Shown here piece by piece: positions 41,659 to 49,573 of a stretch of 64,000 nt of DNA. The DNA is from Pseudomonas sp. LS1212 (lineage in GTDB: Bacteria; Pseudomonadota; Gammaproteobacteria; Pseudomonadales; Pseudomonadaceae). The position numbers and the translations under genes were made by a program. The stretch spans positions 4,912,001 through 4,976,000 of the forward strand of contig NZ_CP102951.1 in the NCBI RefSeq assembly GCF_024741815.1, given 5' to 3'. The notes beneath the pieces were generated by a model, which worked only from the letters and a program-made list of their open reading frames with translations, had not been told where the DNA came from and did no database searches. The first letter of the stretch is position 1. Each line of letters begins with the position of its first letter.

Positions 41659-42468
41659 ATGATCCGCGGCTCGACTGAATTAGTGGCGATCCTGGGCTCA
41701 CCCATTGCCCAGGTAAAATCCCCGGAAAACTTCAATAGCTGGTTTGCGGCCCACGATGCCGATCTGGCCATGCTCGCCATCGACATGAGCGAACCGGCGC
41801 TTGCAGGCTTCATCGCGTCCCTGCGTGGCTGGAACAACCTGCGCGGTTGTGTAGTGACCGTCCCCTACAAGCAAAGCCTGGTGCCATTGCTCGACGAGTT
41901 GAGTGAACGGGCTGCGGCGCTGCGCTCGGTCAATGTGATCCGCCGCGAAGCCAATGGCCGCCTGATTGGCGACAACGTCGATGGCGCAGGCTTCCTCAAG
42001 GCCGCCCGTGCCCACGGCTTCCAGCCTGCCGGCAAGCAGGCACTGGTGCTGGGATCCGGCGGCGTCGGGGCGGCCATCGCCTATGCCCTTGCTGAAGCTG
42101 GCGTACGCCGCCTGACGGTCGCCGATGTCCGTCCCGCCCAGGCCCAGGCGCTGGGCGATCTGCTCAAGCGCGCCTTTCCTGCGCTCGACATTGGTTATGG
42201 GGTCGAGGATTTGTCCGAGGTCGACCTGCTGGTCAACGCCTCGCCGGTGGGCATGGGTGACAGCGGTGAACTGCCGGTCCCGGTCACCCTGCTGGAAAGC
42301 CTGAATAGTGCAGCGCTGGTCGCCGATGTGGTGACTCAGCCGGTCATCACTCCCCTGCTGGCACTGGCCCGCGAACGCGGCTGCTGCATCCAGACCGGCC
42401 CGGAAATGGCCCGGGCGCAGATGGGCAATCTGGGCGCCTTCATGGGCGTCATGCCGGTGGACGCTTGA
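41659..42468 (+). CDS. Second, divergent shikimate-dehydrogenase-like protein
   Basis: 269 residues, AroE superfamily. Catalytic Lys (TVPYKQS) and Asp (DNVDGAGF) are kept, and the NAD(P) motif is GSGGVGAAIA. The Ser-x-Ser that holds the shikimate carboxylate is Val-Lys-Ser (IAQVKSPENF), so the substrate may differ from shikimate. Residue pattern after GVG does not show the clear NADP-binding basic pair; cofactor is uncertain. ATG at 41659 has AGGAG 6 bases upstream. It starts the operon aroE-like, FAD protein, NIPSNAP, FAD protein, which suggests an alcohol-to-ketone step before flavin-dependent desaturation. Confidence 0.88.
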   Translation: MIRGSTELVAILGSPIAQVKSPENFNSWFAAHDADLAMLAIDMSEPALAGFIASLRGWNNLRGCVVTVPYKQSLVPLLDELSERAAALRSVNVIRREANGRLIGDNVDGAGFLKAARAHGFQPAGKQALVLGSGGVGAAIAYALAEAGVRRLTVADVRPAQAQALGDLLKRAFPALDIGYGVEDLSEVDLLVNASPVGMGDSGELPVPVTLLESLNSAALVADVVTQPVITPLLALARERGCCIQTGPEMARAQMGNLGAFMGVMPVDA

Positions 42469-42487
42469 GCGCACAAGGGGCAACAGC

Positions 42488-44227
42488 ATGAACGCATTGA
42501 CTCATCCCGCTGAGCACAACCAGGCGCAAGCCTGGACCCACCACCATGACGTAGTCGTACTCGGCAGCGGGGCCGCCGGCTTTGCTGCCGCGACTACCGC
42601 TGCCTGCCGTGGCCTGAAGGTATTGCTGGTCGAGAAGGCCGCAACCTTTGGCGGTACTTCGGCGGTTTCCGGCGGCGCCATCTGGATCCATGGCAGCGAC
42701 CAGGCCCGAGCCGCCGGCATCGAAGACAGCCGCGCCGCAGTACGCACTTACCTGCAAAAAACCATCGGTGCCGGCTTCAACGCCGAGTTGATCGACGCCT
42801 ATATCGAGCGCGGCAGCGAAGCCTTGCGCTTTCTCGAGCAGAACAGCGAACTGGCTTATGTGCTACGGCCCTTCTCGCCCGACTACTACCCGCAGGAAGA
42901 AGGCGCTACCGACAGAGGCCGGGCGCTGGAGATGGTCGAATATGACGGTCGTCGTCTCGGGCGCCATTTCAAGCATCTGCGCAAGCCGCCCGAAGGCATG
43001 TTGTTGTTCGGCGGCATGATGGTCAATCGCGTCGATATCCAGCACTTTCTCAGTTTCAAGCGTTCCGCGAAATCACTCTGGCACTGCCTCAAGCTGATGG
43101 CCCGCTATGGCCGTGACCGCATCAGTCATGAGCGTGGCACTCGCCTGACCGTCGGCAATGCCCTGATCGCCCGACTGGCGACGACAGCCTTTGCCAAGGG
43201 CGTCGAACTGTGGCTCGACAGCCAGAGCGAAGCGCTGGTGATCGAACAGGGTCGGGTCACCGGCCTGGTGATTACCCGCAATGGCCAGCGCCTGCGGGTA
43301 CAGGCTCGCGGCGGCGTGATCTGTGCCACCGGCGGTTTTGCGGCAGGCGAAGTTGCTGCCAGCCAGCGGCCCGACACCGGCAGCGAACACCTGAGCATGT
43401 CACCGGCAACCAACACGGGTGATGCCCTGAAGCTTGCCGAGCAGGCGCAGGCTGCGGTCGGCGAAGGGTTGGCAGCCAATTTCTTCTGGGCTCCGGTATC
43501 CCAGGTTCGCCGCCCCAATGGCGAGATGGAGCGTTTTCCCCATCTGGTCACCGACCGCGCCAAGCCGGGCATCATTGCGGTCAATCGCACCGGACAACGC
43601 TTCGTCAATGAGGCCAACTCCTACCACTGTTTCGTCCAGGCCATGCAGCAGGAAGGCGGCGCCAACGCACCCTGCTGGCTGATTGCCGATGCCCAGGCGC
43701 TGAACAGCTATGGCCTGGGCCTGGCACGCCCCAAACCGGTGGATAACTCGAACCTGATCGAGGCGGGCTACCTGCACCGCGCCGATACACCGGAACAACT
43801 GGCCCGCCAGTTGGGTATCGACCCCAATGGCCTGGTCGAGACCCTCGTGCGGCACAACACCGACGCACTCAGGGGTGTCGATTCGGCATTCGGCAAGGGT
43901 TCGAACAGCTACAACCAATCGTTGGGCGATCCCCATCATCAGCCCAACCCCTGCCTCGCGCCACTGACCAAGGCGCCCTGGTATGCGATCCGCATCGCCA
44001 CCGGCGACCTCGGTTCGGCGCGCGGCCTGGTGACAAACGCCAACGCCAATGTACTCGATCGTCAGGGCCTACCGATCACGGGCCTGTACGCCGCCGGCAA
44101 CGACATGAATTCGATCATGGACGGCACCTATCCCGGCCCCGGCATCACCATCGGCCCGGGCCTGACCTTTGGCTATATCGCCGCCACCCACATCGCCGAA
44201 TGCATCCGCACCGGCGCAAGTCACTGA
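42488..44227 (+). CDS. KSTD-type FAD dehydrogenase 1
   Basis: 579 residues of the 3-ketosteroid delta-1-dehydrogenase/fumarate reductase flavoprotein family. FAD motif GSGAAG at 26-31, GGTSAVSGGAIW, and the C-terminal GLYAAGNDMNSIMDGTYPGP. Equivalents of the KSTD catalytic residues are seen: Tyr379 in RFVNEANSY (base) and Tyr548/Gly552 in TYPGPG (bind and polarise the ketone). It therefore probably removes hydrogens next to a ring ketone. No signal peptide. Starts 19 bases after the aroE-like gene. The closest named relatives are 'FAD-binding protein' entries, and the true substrate is not known. Confidence 0.85.
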   Translation: MNALTHPAEHNQAQAWTHHHDVVVLGSGAAGFAAATTAACRGLKVLLVEKAATFGGTSAVSGGAIWIHGSDQARAAGIEDSRAAVRTYLQKTIGAGFNAELIDAYIERGSEALRFLEQNSELAYVLRPFSPDYYPQEEGATDRGRALEMVEYDGRRLGRHFKHLRKPPEGMLLFGGMMVNRVDIQHFLSFKRSAKSLWHCLKLMARYGRDRISHERGTRLTVGNALIARLATTAFAKGVELWLDSQSEALVIEQGRVTGLVITRNGQRLRVQARGGVICATGGFAAGEVAASQRPDTGSEHLSMSPATNTGDALKLAEQAQAAVGEGLAANFFWAPVSQVRRPNGEMERFPHLVTDRAKPGIIAVNRTGQRFVNEANSYHCFVQAMQQEGGANAPCWLIADAQALNSYGLGLARPKPVDNSNLIEAGYLHRADTPEQLARQLGIDPNGLVETLVRHNTDALRGVDSAFGKGSNSYNQSLGDPHHQPNPCLAPLTKAPWYAIRIATGDLGSARGLVTNANANVLDRQGLPITGLYAAGNDMNSIMDGTYPGPGITIGPGLTFGYIAATHIAECIRTGASH

Positions 44228-44242
44228 CTGGAGATTCAACTC

Positions 44243-44563
44243 ATGTTCTATGAACTGCGTACCTACACCATCAAGCCCACCCGGCTGGCTGACTGGCTGG
44301 CGTTGTATCAGAGCGACGCCCTGGCAGTGCAGACCGAGCATCTGGGAAAACTGGTGGGGTTCTTCACCACTGAATTCGGCGAAGCCAACCAGGTGGTGCA
44401 TATCTGGGCCTATGAAAGCCTGGATGAACGCATGGCCCGCCGTGCGAGCATGGCGGCAGACAGTCGCTGGGCCGAGTTCAGTCGCAAGAACAAGGAGCTC
44501 GATGCGGTGGTTCGACTGGAGTCGCGGATGATGCGGCCTACCGGGTTTTCACCGCTCAAGTAG
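44243..44563 (+). CDS. NIPSNAP-family protein
   Basis: 106 residues starting MFYELRTYTIKPTRLADWLA, the typical NIPSNAP beginning, with VVHIWAYESLDERMARRASM in the middle. The family folds as a dimeric alpha-beta barrel (ferredoxin-like) and turns up in catabolic clusters; no general reaction is established. It stands 15 bases after FAD dehydrogenase 1 and 21 bases before FAD dehydrogenase 2, so it should act in the same pathway, perhaps as an isomerase or carrier for a reactive ring intermediate (inference). Confidence 0.88.
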   Translation: MFYELRTYTIKPTRLADWLALYQSDALAVQTEHLGKLVGFFTTEFGEANQVVHIWAYESLDERMARRASMAADSRWAEFSRKNKELDAVVRLESRMMRPTGFSPLK

Positions 44564-44584
44564 CCTCACTTCGGAGAACCATCC

Positions 44585-46321
44585 ATGAACACACCCGAGC
44601 GCATCGACTGCGACGTGCTGGTCATCGGCTCAGGTGCCGCGGGCCTGGCCACGGCGGTGACGGCTGCGCACCATGGCCTGAAGGTCATCGTCGCCGAAAA
44701 GCACAGCCAGCTTGGCGGTACCAGTGCCTGGTCCGGTGGCTGGCTGTGGGTGCCGGGCAATCCACTGGCGATCGCTGAAAGTCAGTCGGAAGTCAACGGC
44801 GCACCCGAACGCTACCTGCAACATGAGCTGCACAACCCCGAGCTGGATGAACGCGTGCGGGCCTACCTGCAACACGGCCCGCAGATGGTCGAGTTCTTCC
44901 AGCAAAACACCGAACTGGCCTTCTATTCCGGCAGCCGCATGCCGGACATGCACGATGGGCCCGGCGCTGTTCGCGGTGGCCGCTCGCTCTGTGCCCAGCC
45001 CTATGACGGTCGCCGTCTCGGCGCCTGGATCAAACGCTTGCGCCCGCCGCTGGACTTGATCAGCCTGGGCGGCATGGGCATTGCCGGTGGTGCCGACCTG
45101 GCGCATTTTTTCAACGCCCGGCGCTCTTTGCGCTCGGCACTGCATGCAGGCCTGCGCCTGCTTCGACACTGGCGTGACCGCCTGGTGCATGGCCGCGGGT
45201 TGCACTTGGTCAATGGCAATGCACTGGTCGCCCGGTTGTTGCGCAGCGCGCTGGACCTCAAGGTACAGATTCTCACCGATTCCCCGGTCGCAAACCTGGT
45301 GCGCGATGGCCAGAACGTCATCGGCGCCGAGCTACAGACCGCCAACGGCAGTTTACTGATCCACGCCCGCCAGGGCGTGGTACTGGCCGCCGGAGGCTTT
45401 CCTCATGATCAGGCGCGTATCGGGCAATTGTTCAAGCACCCCGAACACCTCTCGGCCGCGCCCTTGAACAACACCGGCGATGGCCTGCGCCTGGGCGAGC
45501 AGGTCGGCGGCCAGATCAGCGCCGACCTGGCCCATCCCGCCGCCTGGGCCCCGGTGTCGCGGGTACCGCGCGCGGACGGCAGCTTCAGTGCTTTCCCACA
45601 CCTGCTCGACCGGGCCAAACCGGGCTTCATTGCCGTACGCCGCGATGGCCGCCGCTTCGTCAACGAGGCCGACTCCTATCACGACTTCATGAATGCACTG
45701 TTCAAGGCCACGCCAGCCGGCGAAGAAGTGGCCGCCTGGCTGATTTGCGATCACCCGACGCAGCGGCATTATGGACTCGGCTGGGCGAAGCCGTTTCCAT
45801 TCCCGACCGCGCCCTACCGGCGCAAGGGCTATCTCCACCGCGGGCAGACCTTGAGCGAACTGGCCCGCCACTGCAGCCTGGACGGCGCGCAACTGGAGGA
45901 GACGGTTGCGCAATTCAACGCCCAGGCCAGCCAAGGTCGAGACCCGCAATTCCAACGCGGCGCCTCAGCCTACAACAAGGCCCAGGGCGAAGCACTGCAC
46001 GGGCCGAACCCTTCACTGGGGACGCTCGAGCAAGGACCTTTCTATGCGGTAAAACTGGTGGCTGGCAGCCTCGGCACGTTCGCCGGGCTCCGGACCGATG
46101 CCTGCGCCCGCGTGCTCGATGCCCAGGCCACGCCCATTCCCGGCCTGTTCGCGGTCGGCAATGACATGGCCAGCGTTTTCGGCGGGCATTACCCCAGCGG
46201 CGGAATCACCCTGGGGCCGGCCCTGACCTTTGGCTATATCGCCGGGTTGACCCTGGCCGAGGCTATGCCTGCAGGTAGCGCAGCACCGAGTCGCAGATCA
46301 TCTCGCGATGCCGCTGCTTGA
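44585..46321 (+). CDS. KSTD-type FAD dehydrogenase 2
   Basis: 578 residues, paralogue of the previous flavoprotein. FAD motif GSGAAG at 15-20; GGTSAWSGGWLWVPGNP; Tyr365 in RFVNEADSY; Tyr536 with glycine four residues on in HYPSGGITLGP. It is closer to FAD dehydrogenase 3 (shared SAWSGGW-type and HYPxGG patterns) than to 1. The last about 17 residues (PAGSAAPSRRSSRDAAA) are unusual and are encoded antisense to the end of the TetR gene, with 59 bases overlap. This suggests that the original stop codon was lost when the two units were joined. Confidence 0.85.
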   Translation: MNTPERIDCDVLVIGSGAAGLATAVTAAHHGLKVIVAEKHSQLGGTSAWSGGWLWVPGNPLAIAESQSEVNGAPERYLQHELHNPELDERVRAYLQHGPQMVEFFQQNTELAFYSGSRMPDMHDGPGAVRGGRSLCAQPYDGRRLGAWIKRLRPPLDLISLGGMGIAGGADLAHFFNARRSLRSALHAGLRLLRHWRDRLVHGRGLHLVNGNALVARLLRSALDLKVQILTDSPVANLVRDGQNVIGAELQTANGSLLIHARQGVVLAAGGFPHDQARIGQLFKHPEHLSAAPLNNTGDGLRLGEQVGGQISADLAHPAAWAPVSRVPRADGSFSAFPHLLDRAKPGFIAVRRDGRRFVNEADSYHDFMNALFKATPAGEEVAAWLICDHPTQRHYGLGWAKPFPFPTAPYRRKGYLHRGQTLSELARHCSLDGAQLEETVAQFNAQASQGRDPQFQRGASAYNKAQGEALHGPNPSLGTLEQGPFYAVKLVAGSLGTFAGLRTDACARVLDAQATPIPGLFAVGNDMASVFGGHYPSGGITLGPALTFGYIAGLTLAEAMPAGSAAPSRRSSRDAAA

Positions 46322-46931
46322 TTTCGTCGTCGAGGAAATCCAGCTGGAAGATCTCGCCGAAGGTGTGTCGGTTCGAAACCCGGTAGAAGCAGAAGGAGCT
46401 GATCAGCAGGTGCACATCCAGCGCATTGAGCCCGGAACGGAAAACACCCTGCTCGGCACCGCGCGCAAGGATTTCATCGAGGGCATTGAGCACGGTCTTG
46501 TTCATCGAGCGAATCGCCGTGGACTGCTTGATGAATTCGCCGTTGTGCAGGTTTTCGTTGCAGACGATGCGCACGAAATCGACGTTGCGGTCATGGTGAT
46601 CGAAAGTGAATTCGACCAGCCGACGCATGCCTTCGCGCGGCTCGAGCTCGGCCAGGTGCAGGTTGCCTTCGGTGCGACGGATGTCGCCGTAGAGTTTTTC
46701 CAGCACCTCGACGTACAGCTGCTCCTTGCTCCCGAAGTAGTAATAGATCATGCGCTTGGAGGTATGCGTGCGCTCAGCGATCGCATCCACCCGCGCACCG
46801 GCCAGCCCCTGCTGGACGAACTCGGTGATGGCCGCCTGGAGAATATTCTCGCGGGTTTTTTCCGGATTGTTCTTGCGGCTCTTGCGCGGTGCCTCGGCAG
46901 GCTCGACAGAGAGTGCTGGAGTTGTCGTCAT
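46263..46931 (-). CDS. TetR-family regulator
   Basis: 222 residues. The N-terminal helix-turn-helix is NPEKTRENILQAAITEFVQQ to RVDAIAERTHTSKRMIYYYFGSKEQLY, followed by a ligand domain with conserved-looking SSFCFYRVSNRHTFGEIF. It probably controls quiC, which lies 108 bases upstream on the same strand, and the divergent MFS transporter. A 14-base near-palindrome in front of quiC is a candidate site. The ATG at 46931 (MTTTPALS) is my choice; a start 11 codons upstream is possible. Its 3' end overlaps the convergent FAD dehydrogenase 2 gene. Confidence 0.88.
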   Translation of the reverse strand: MTTTPALSVEPAEAPRKSRKNNPEKTRENILQAAITEFVQQGLAGARVDAIAERTHTSKRMIYYYFGSKEQLYVEVLEKLYGDIRRTEGNLHLAELEPREGMRRLVEFTFDHHDRNVDFVRIVCNENLHNGEFIKQSTAIRSMNKTVLNALDEILARGAEQGVFRSGLNALDVHLLISSFCFYRVSNRHTFGEIFQLDFLDDEIKQRHREMICDSVLRYLQA

Positions 46932-47039
46932 ACTGGACTCACGGCCATCGATAATCAGCGGCAATTATGGGCCCGATGGCGTAGCGAAGGAAGCCTGGAG
47001 CAAGATAAGCCCCAGGCGCCTCGATTTCCATGCAGATCC

Positions 47040-48950
47040 CTACAGTTTCGCGTGACGCAGGCCACCGCTACGGGCCTTGGCCATGGCCGCCAGGCGCACT
47101 GCAACGTTGGCCGCACCGTAGCCGGCATAGCCATTGCGCCGTTGCAGCACTTCAAAGAAGAAGCGCTCTTCGAAGGCCTCGGTATAGACGTGGAACAACT
47201 CGCCGCCCTGGGCATCACGGTCGTACAGCACATTGTAATAGGCCAGCTCGCTGAGAAACTCATCGTCGAAATCAAAGCGGGCCGCCAGATCGTCGTAATA
47301 GTTCAGCGGAATATCGAGCAAGGCCAGACCCGCCTCCTTGGCCTGCTTGACGGCAGTAAAGATGTCGTCGCAGTCGAAGGCGATGTGGTGCACCCCCGAA
47401 CCGCGGTAACTGGACAAGGCATGGGAGATCGCCGTGTTGCGGTTCTCCGAGATGTTCAGCGGCAAGCGGATCGAGCTGCAGCGACTGCGCAGGGCGCGAC
47501 TCTTGACCAGGCCATAAGGGTCCGGCAGCACCACTTCGTCGTCGGCCTTGAAATCCAGCAGGCTCTTGTAGAACAGCACCCAACTGTCGAGGCTGTCGGG
47601 AGGCAGCGCCATGGCCATGTGGTCGATACGCTTGAGGCCGACCGGGCTTGCCGGCAACTGTGCCAGGCTGAAGTCGGTGTCATAGATGGTCCGGCCTTCG
47701 GCATCCTGATCCACAAGGTAGATCAGGCTGCCATCGGGTGCGCGCACCGCCGCCAACTCACGCTCGTTGGGCCCGACCAGGCCACGGTACGGTTGGCCAT
47801 GGTAAGCCACCGCCCGCTCCAGCGCCTGGGCACTGTCCTTGACCCGGATCGCCGTCGCACACAGCGACGGGCCGTGGGCTTCGAAGAAGTTGTGGGCAAA
47901 AGAATAGGGTTCGGAATTGAGGATCAGGTTGATATCGCCCTGGCGCAGCAGGCTGACGCTCTTGGAGCGGTGTTGCCCGGCCTTGACGAAACCCAGGCGC
48001 TCCAGCCAGGCGCCGAGCTTGGCACCCAACGATTCATCCACGGCGAACTCGAGGAACTCGACACCGTCGTAACTGCTGGCCGCAGGTGGCGCGAACAGGT
48101 TGCCCAGCAGCGTCGCAGGTTGGGCCCGCTGCTCGAGCAGTTGCCGGGTCTTTTCCTCCAGGTACAGCAAGGAGCGCAGGCCGTCAGCGGCATTGGCCCG
48201 TGGCGGCGCGGCGCGGAACCCGTCGTTGAAGATTTCCAGCGACAGCGGGCCGTTGTAACCGGTCTCGATGATCGGCGCGAGAAAGCCCGGCAGATCGAAT
48301 TCGCCCTGGCCCGGGAAGCAGCGGAAATGCCGGCTCCACTCCAGCACATCCATGGCCAGGATCGGCGCGTCAGCCATCTGCACGAAGAAAATCTTGTCGC
48401 CGGGGATCTCGCGGATCGCGCTGGGGTCACCCTTGAGCGACAAGGTATGGAAGCTGTCCAGGATCATCCCGAGATGGGGATGGTCGGCTTGCCGGACGAT
48501 GTCCCAGACCTGCTGATAGGTATTGACGTGCCGGCCCCAGGCCAGTGCTTCGTAACCGATCCGCAACCCACGAGCACCGGCGCGCTCGGCCAGCAGATGG
48601 AGATCGTCGACGAGGATCTGGCGCTCTCCCAGCGAGTCGGCGGCCACGTTGCTGCACACCAGCACCAGGTCGGTACCAAGCTCCTGCATCAGGTCGAATT
48701 TGCGTTCGGCGCGTTCCAGGTTGCGCGACAGACGGTCACGCGGGCAGCCCTCGAAATCACGAAACGGCTGGAACAGCGTGATTGCGATGCCGAGGTCGGC
48801 GCACATCTGGCGGATCTCGCGCGGGCTTCCATCGTAGTAGAGAAGGTCGTTTTCGAAGATCTCGACACCGTCGAAACCCGCGGCGGCAATGGCTTCGAGT
48901 TTTTCCGGCAGAGTACCGCTCAACGAGACGGTGGCAATCGAACGCTGCAT
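47040..48950 (-). CDS. quiC: 3-Dehydroshikimate dehydratase (sugar-isomerase/HPPD-like fusion)
   Basis: 636 residues, two domains. Residues 1-280 are a TIM barrel of the xylose-isomerase/AP-endonuclease-2 type (IATVSLSGTLPEKLEAIAAAGFDGVEIFENDLL). The C-terminal half is two vicinal-oxygen-chelate units like 4-hydroxyphenylpyruvate dioxygenase (VHHIAFDCDDIF; ERFFFEVLQRRNGYAGYGAAN). This fusion is the QuiC1 form known in Pseudomonas; the barrel dehydrates 3-dehydroshikimate to protocatechuate, while the role of the HPPD-like half is not established. ATG at 48950 has GGAG seven bases upstream. It is the step that joins the quinate branch to pcaHG. Confidence 0.93.
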   Translation of the reverse strand: MQRSIATVSLSGTLPEKLEAIAAAGFDGVEIFENDLLYYDGSPREIRQMCADLGIAITLFQPFRDFEGCPRDRLSRNLERAERKFDLMQELGTDLVLVCSNVAADSLGERQILVDDLHLLAERAGARGLRIGYEALAWGRHVNTYQQVWDIVRQADHPHLGMILDSFHTLSLKGDPSAIREIPGDKIFFVQMADAPILAMDVLEWSRHFRCFPGQGEFDLPGFLAPIIETGYNGPLSLEIFNDGFRAAPPRANAADGLRSLLYLEEKTRQLLEQRAQPATLLGNLFAPPAASSYDGVEFLEFAVDESLGAKLGAWLERLGFVKAGQHRSKSVSLLRQGDINLILNSEPYSFAHNFFEAHGPSLCATAIRVKDSAQALERAVAYHGQPYRGLVGPNERELAAVRAPDGSLIYLVDQDAEGRTIYDTDFSLAQLPASPVGLKRIDHMAMALPPDSLDSWVLFYKSLLDFKADDEVVLPDPYGLVKSRALRSRCSSIRLPLNISENRNTAISHALSSYRGSGVHHIAFDCDDIFTAVKQAKEAGLALLDIPLNYYDDLAARFDFDDEFLSELAYYNVLYDRDAQGGELFHVYTEAFEERFFFEVLQRRNGYAGYGAANVAVRLAAMAKARSGGLRHAKL

Positions 48951-49030
48951 GTCATGGCTCCAGTAGGCGTAGGCGCAGCCCAGGTAGGAGGATTATTGGT
49001 GGGGTGATTCTATACCTCAACTCAAAGCGT

Positions 49031-49044
49031 ACGAACTAGTTAGT
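49031..49044. promoter_or_regulatory. Near-palindrome upstream of quiC, candidate TetR site
   Basis: ACGAACTAGTTAGT: palindromic core AACTAGTT with one mismatched flanking pair. It lies 81 bases upstream of the quiC start, in the region where its -35 box would be (a TAGAAT -10 is at about 49008 on the minus strand). AACCAGTTAGTAC before aroQ is similar. Confidence 0.4.
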
Positions 49045-49049
49045 TTTGT

Positions 49050-49064
49050 GTGCGATTATCGACC
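49050..49064. promoter_or_regulatory. PcaR-like operator upstream of quiC
   Basis: On the minus strand GGTCGATAATCGCAC matches 14 of 15 bases of the PcaR site as I remember it. It shares 12 identical bases (GTGCGATTATCG) with the operator at 41539-41550. The 623-base gap 48951-49573 otherwise holds no gene that I can support; it serves as the divergent control region of quiC and the MFS gene, with an unusually long leader for the latter. Confidence 0.6.
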
Positions 49065-49573
49065 AGAATACCATTCAGCGAATTGACGCTTTTTCGATCA
49101 ATGCGCAACATCTTCACCCACAGGGCATTCGCTCAAAGGGCCACAAGCCCCGCGAAAAATGCCAGGACCGAAACTGCTGTAACCCAGCGTCACCAAACCC
49201 AGGCACCACCATAAACATAAAAATTCGGGTAAACGCTCATGCATACATTCAACGCTTCGCCTCCCTGCTCGCTCCCCTTGCGTGCGTCCGCCATGCGCAC
49301 TTGCATCCCCCATCGACGCCTACTGGGCCAAATGGCATTGCACCGCTGAACACGTAGGGTTCACGTCGTCTTCCAGGCCTTGGCCGGAAACGACGATTCC
49401 CGGTCAGCGAACCAATCCCTGCCTCTTTCTGAATTGCCGTATCCGCCTGCACGATGCAGCGTGGTCAGTCAGTTCCTGCACCCGCAAATGTGCAGAAAGG
49501 GTTTGGCTCCAGACCAGTCGAAGTCCGATAGCTGGGTCGATTCCAGCGTCATGAAACGGATGGCCACAATAAA

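Noticed and set aside
46308..49007. Plus-strand open frame of 899 codons opposite tetR and quiC
   Set aside because: It spans two real genes and their intergenic gap in antisense; no domain.
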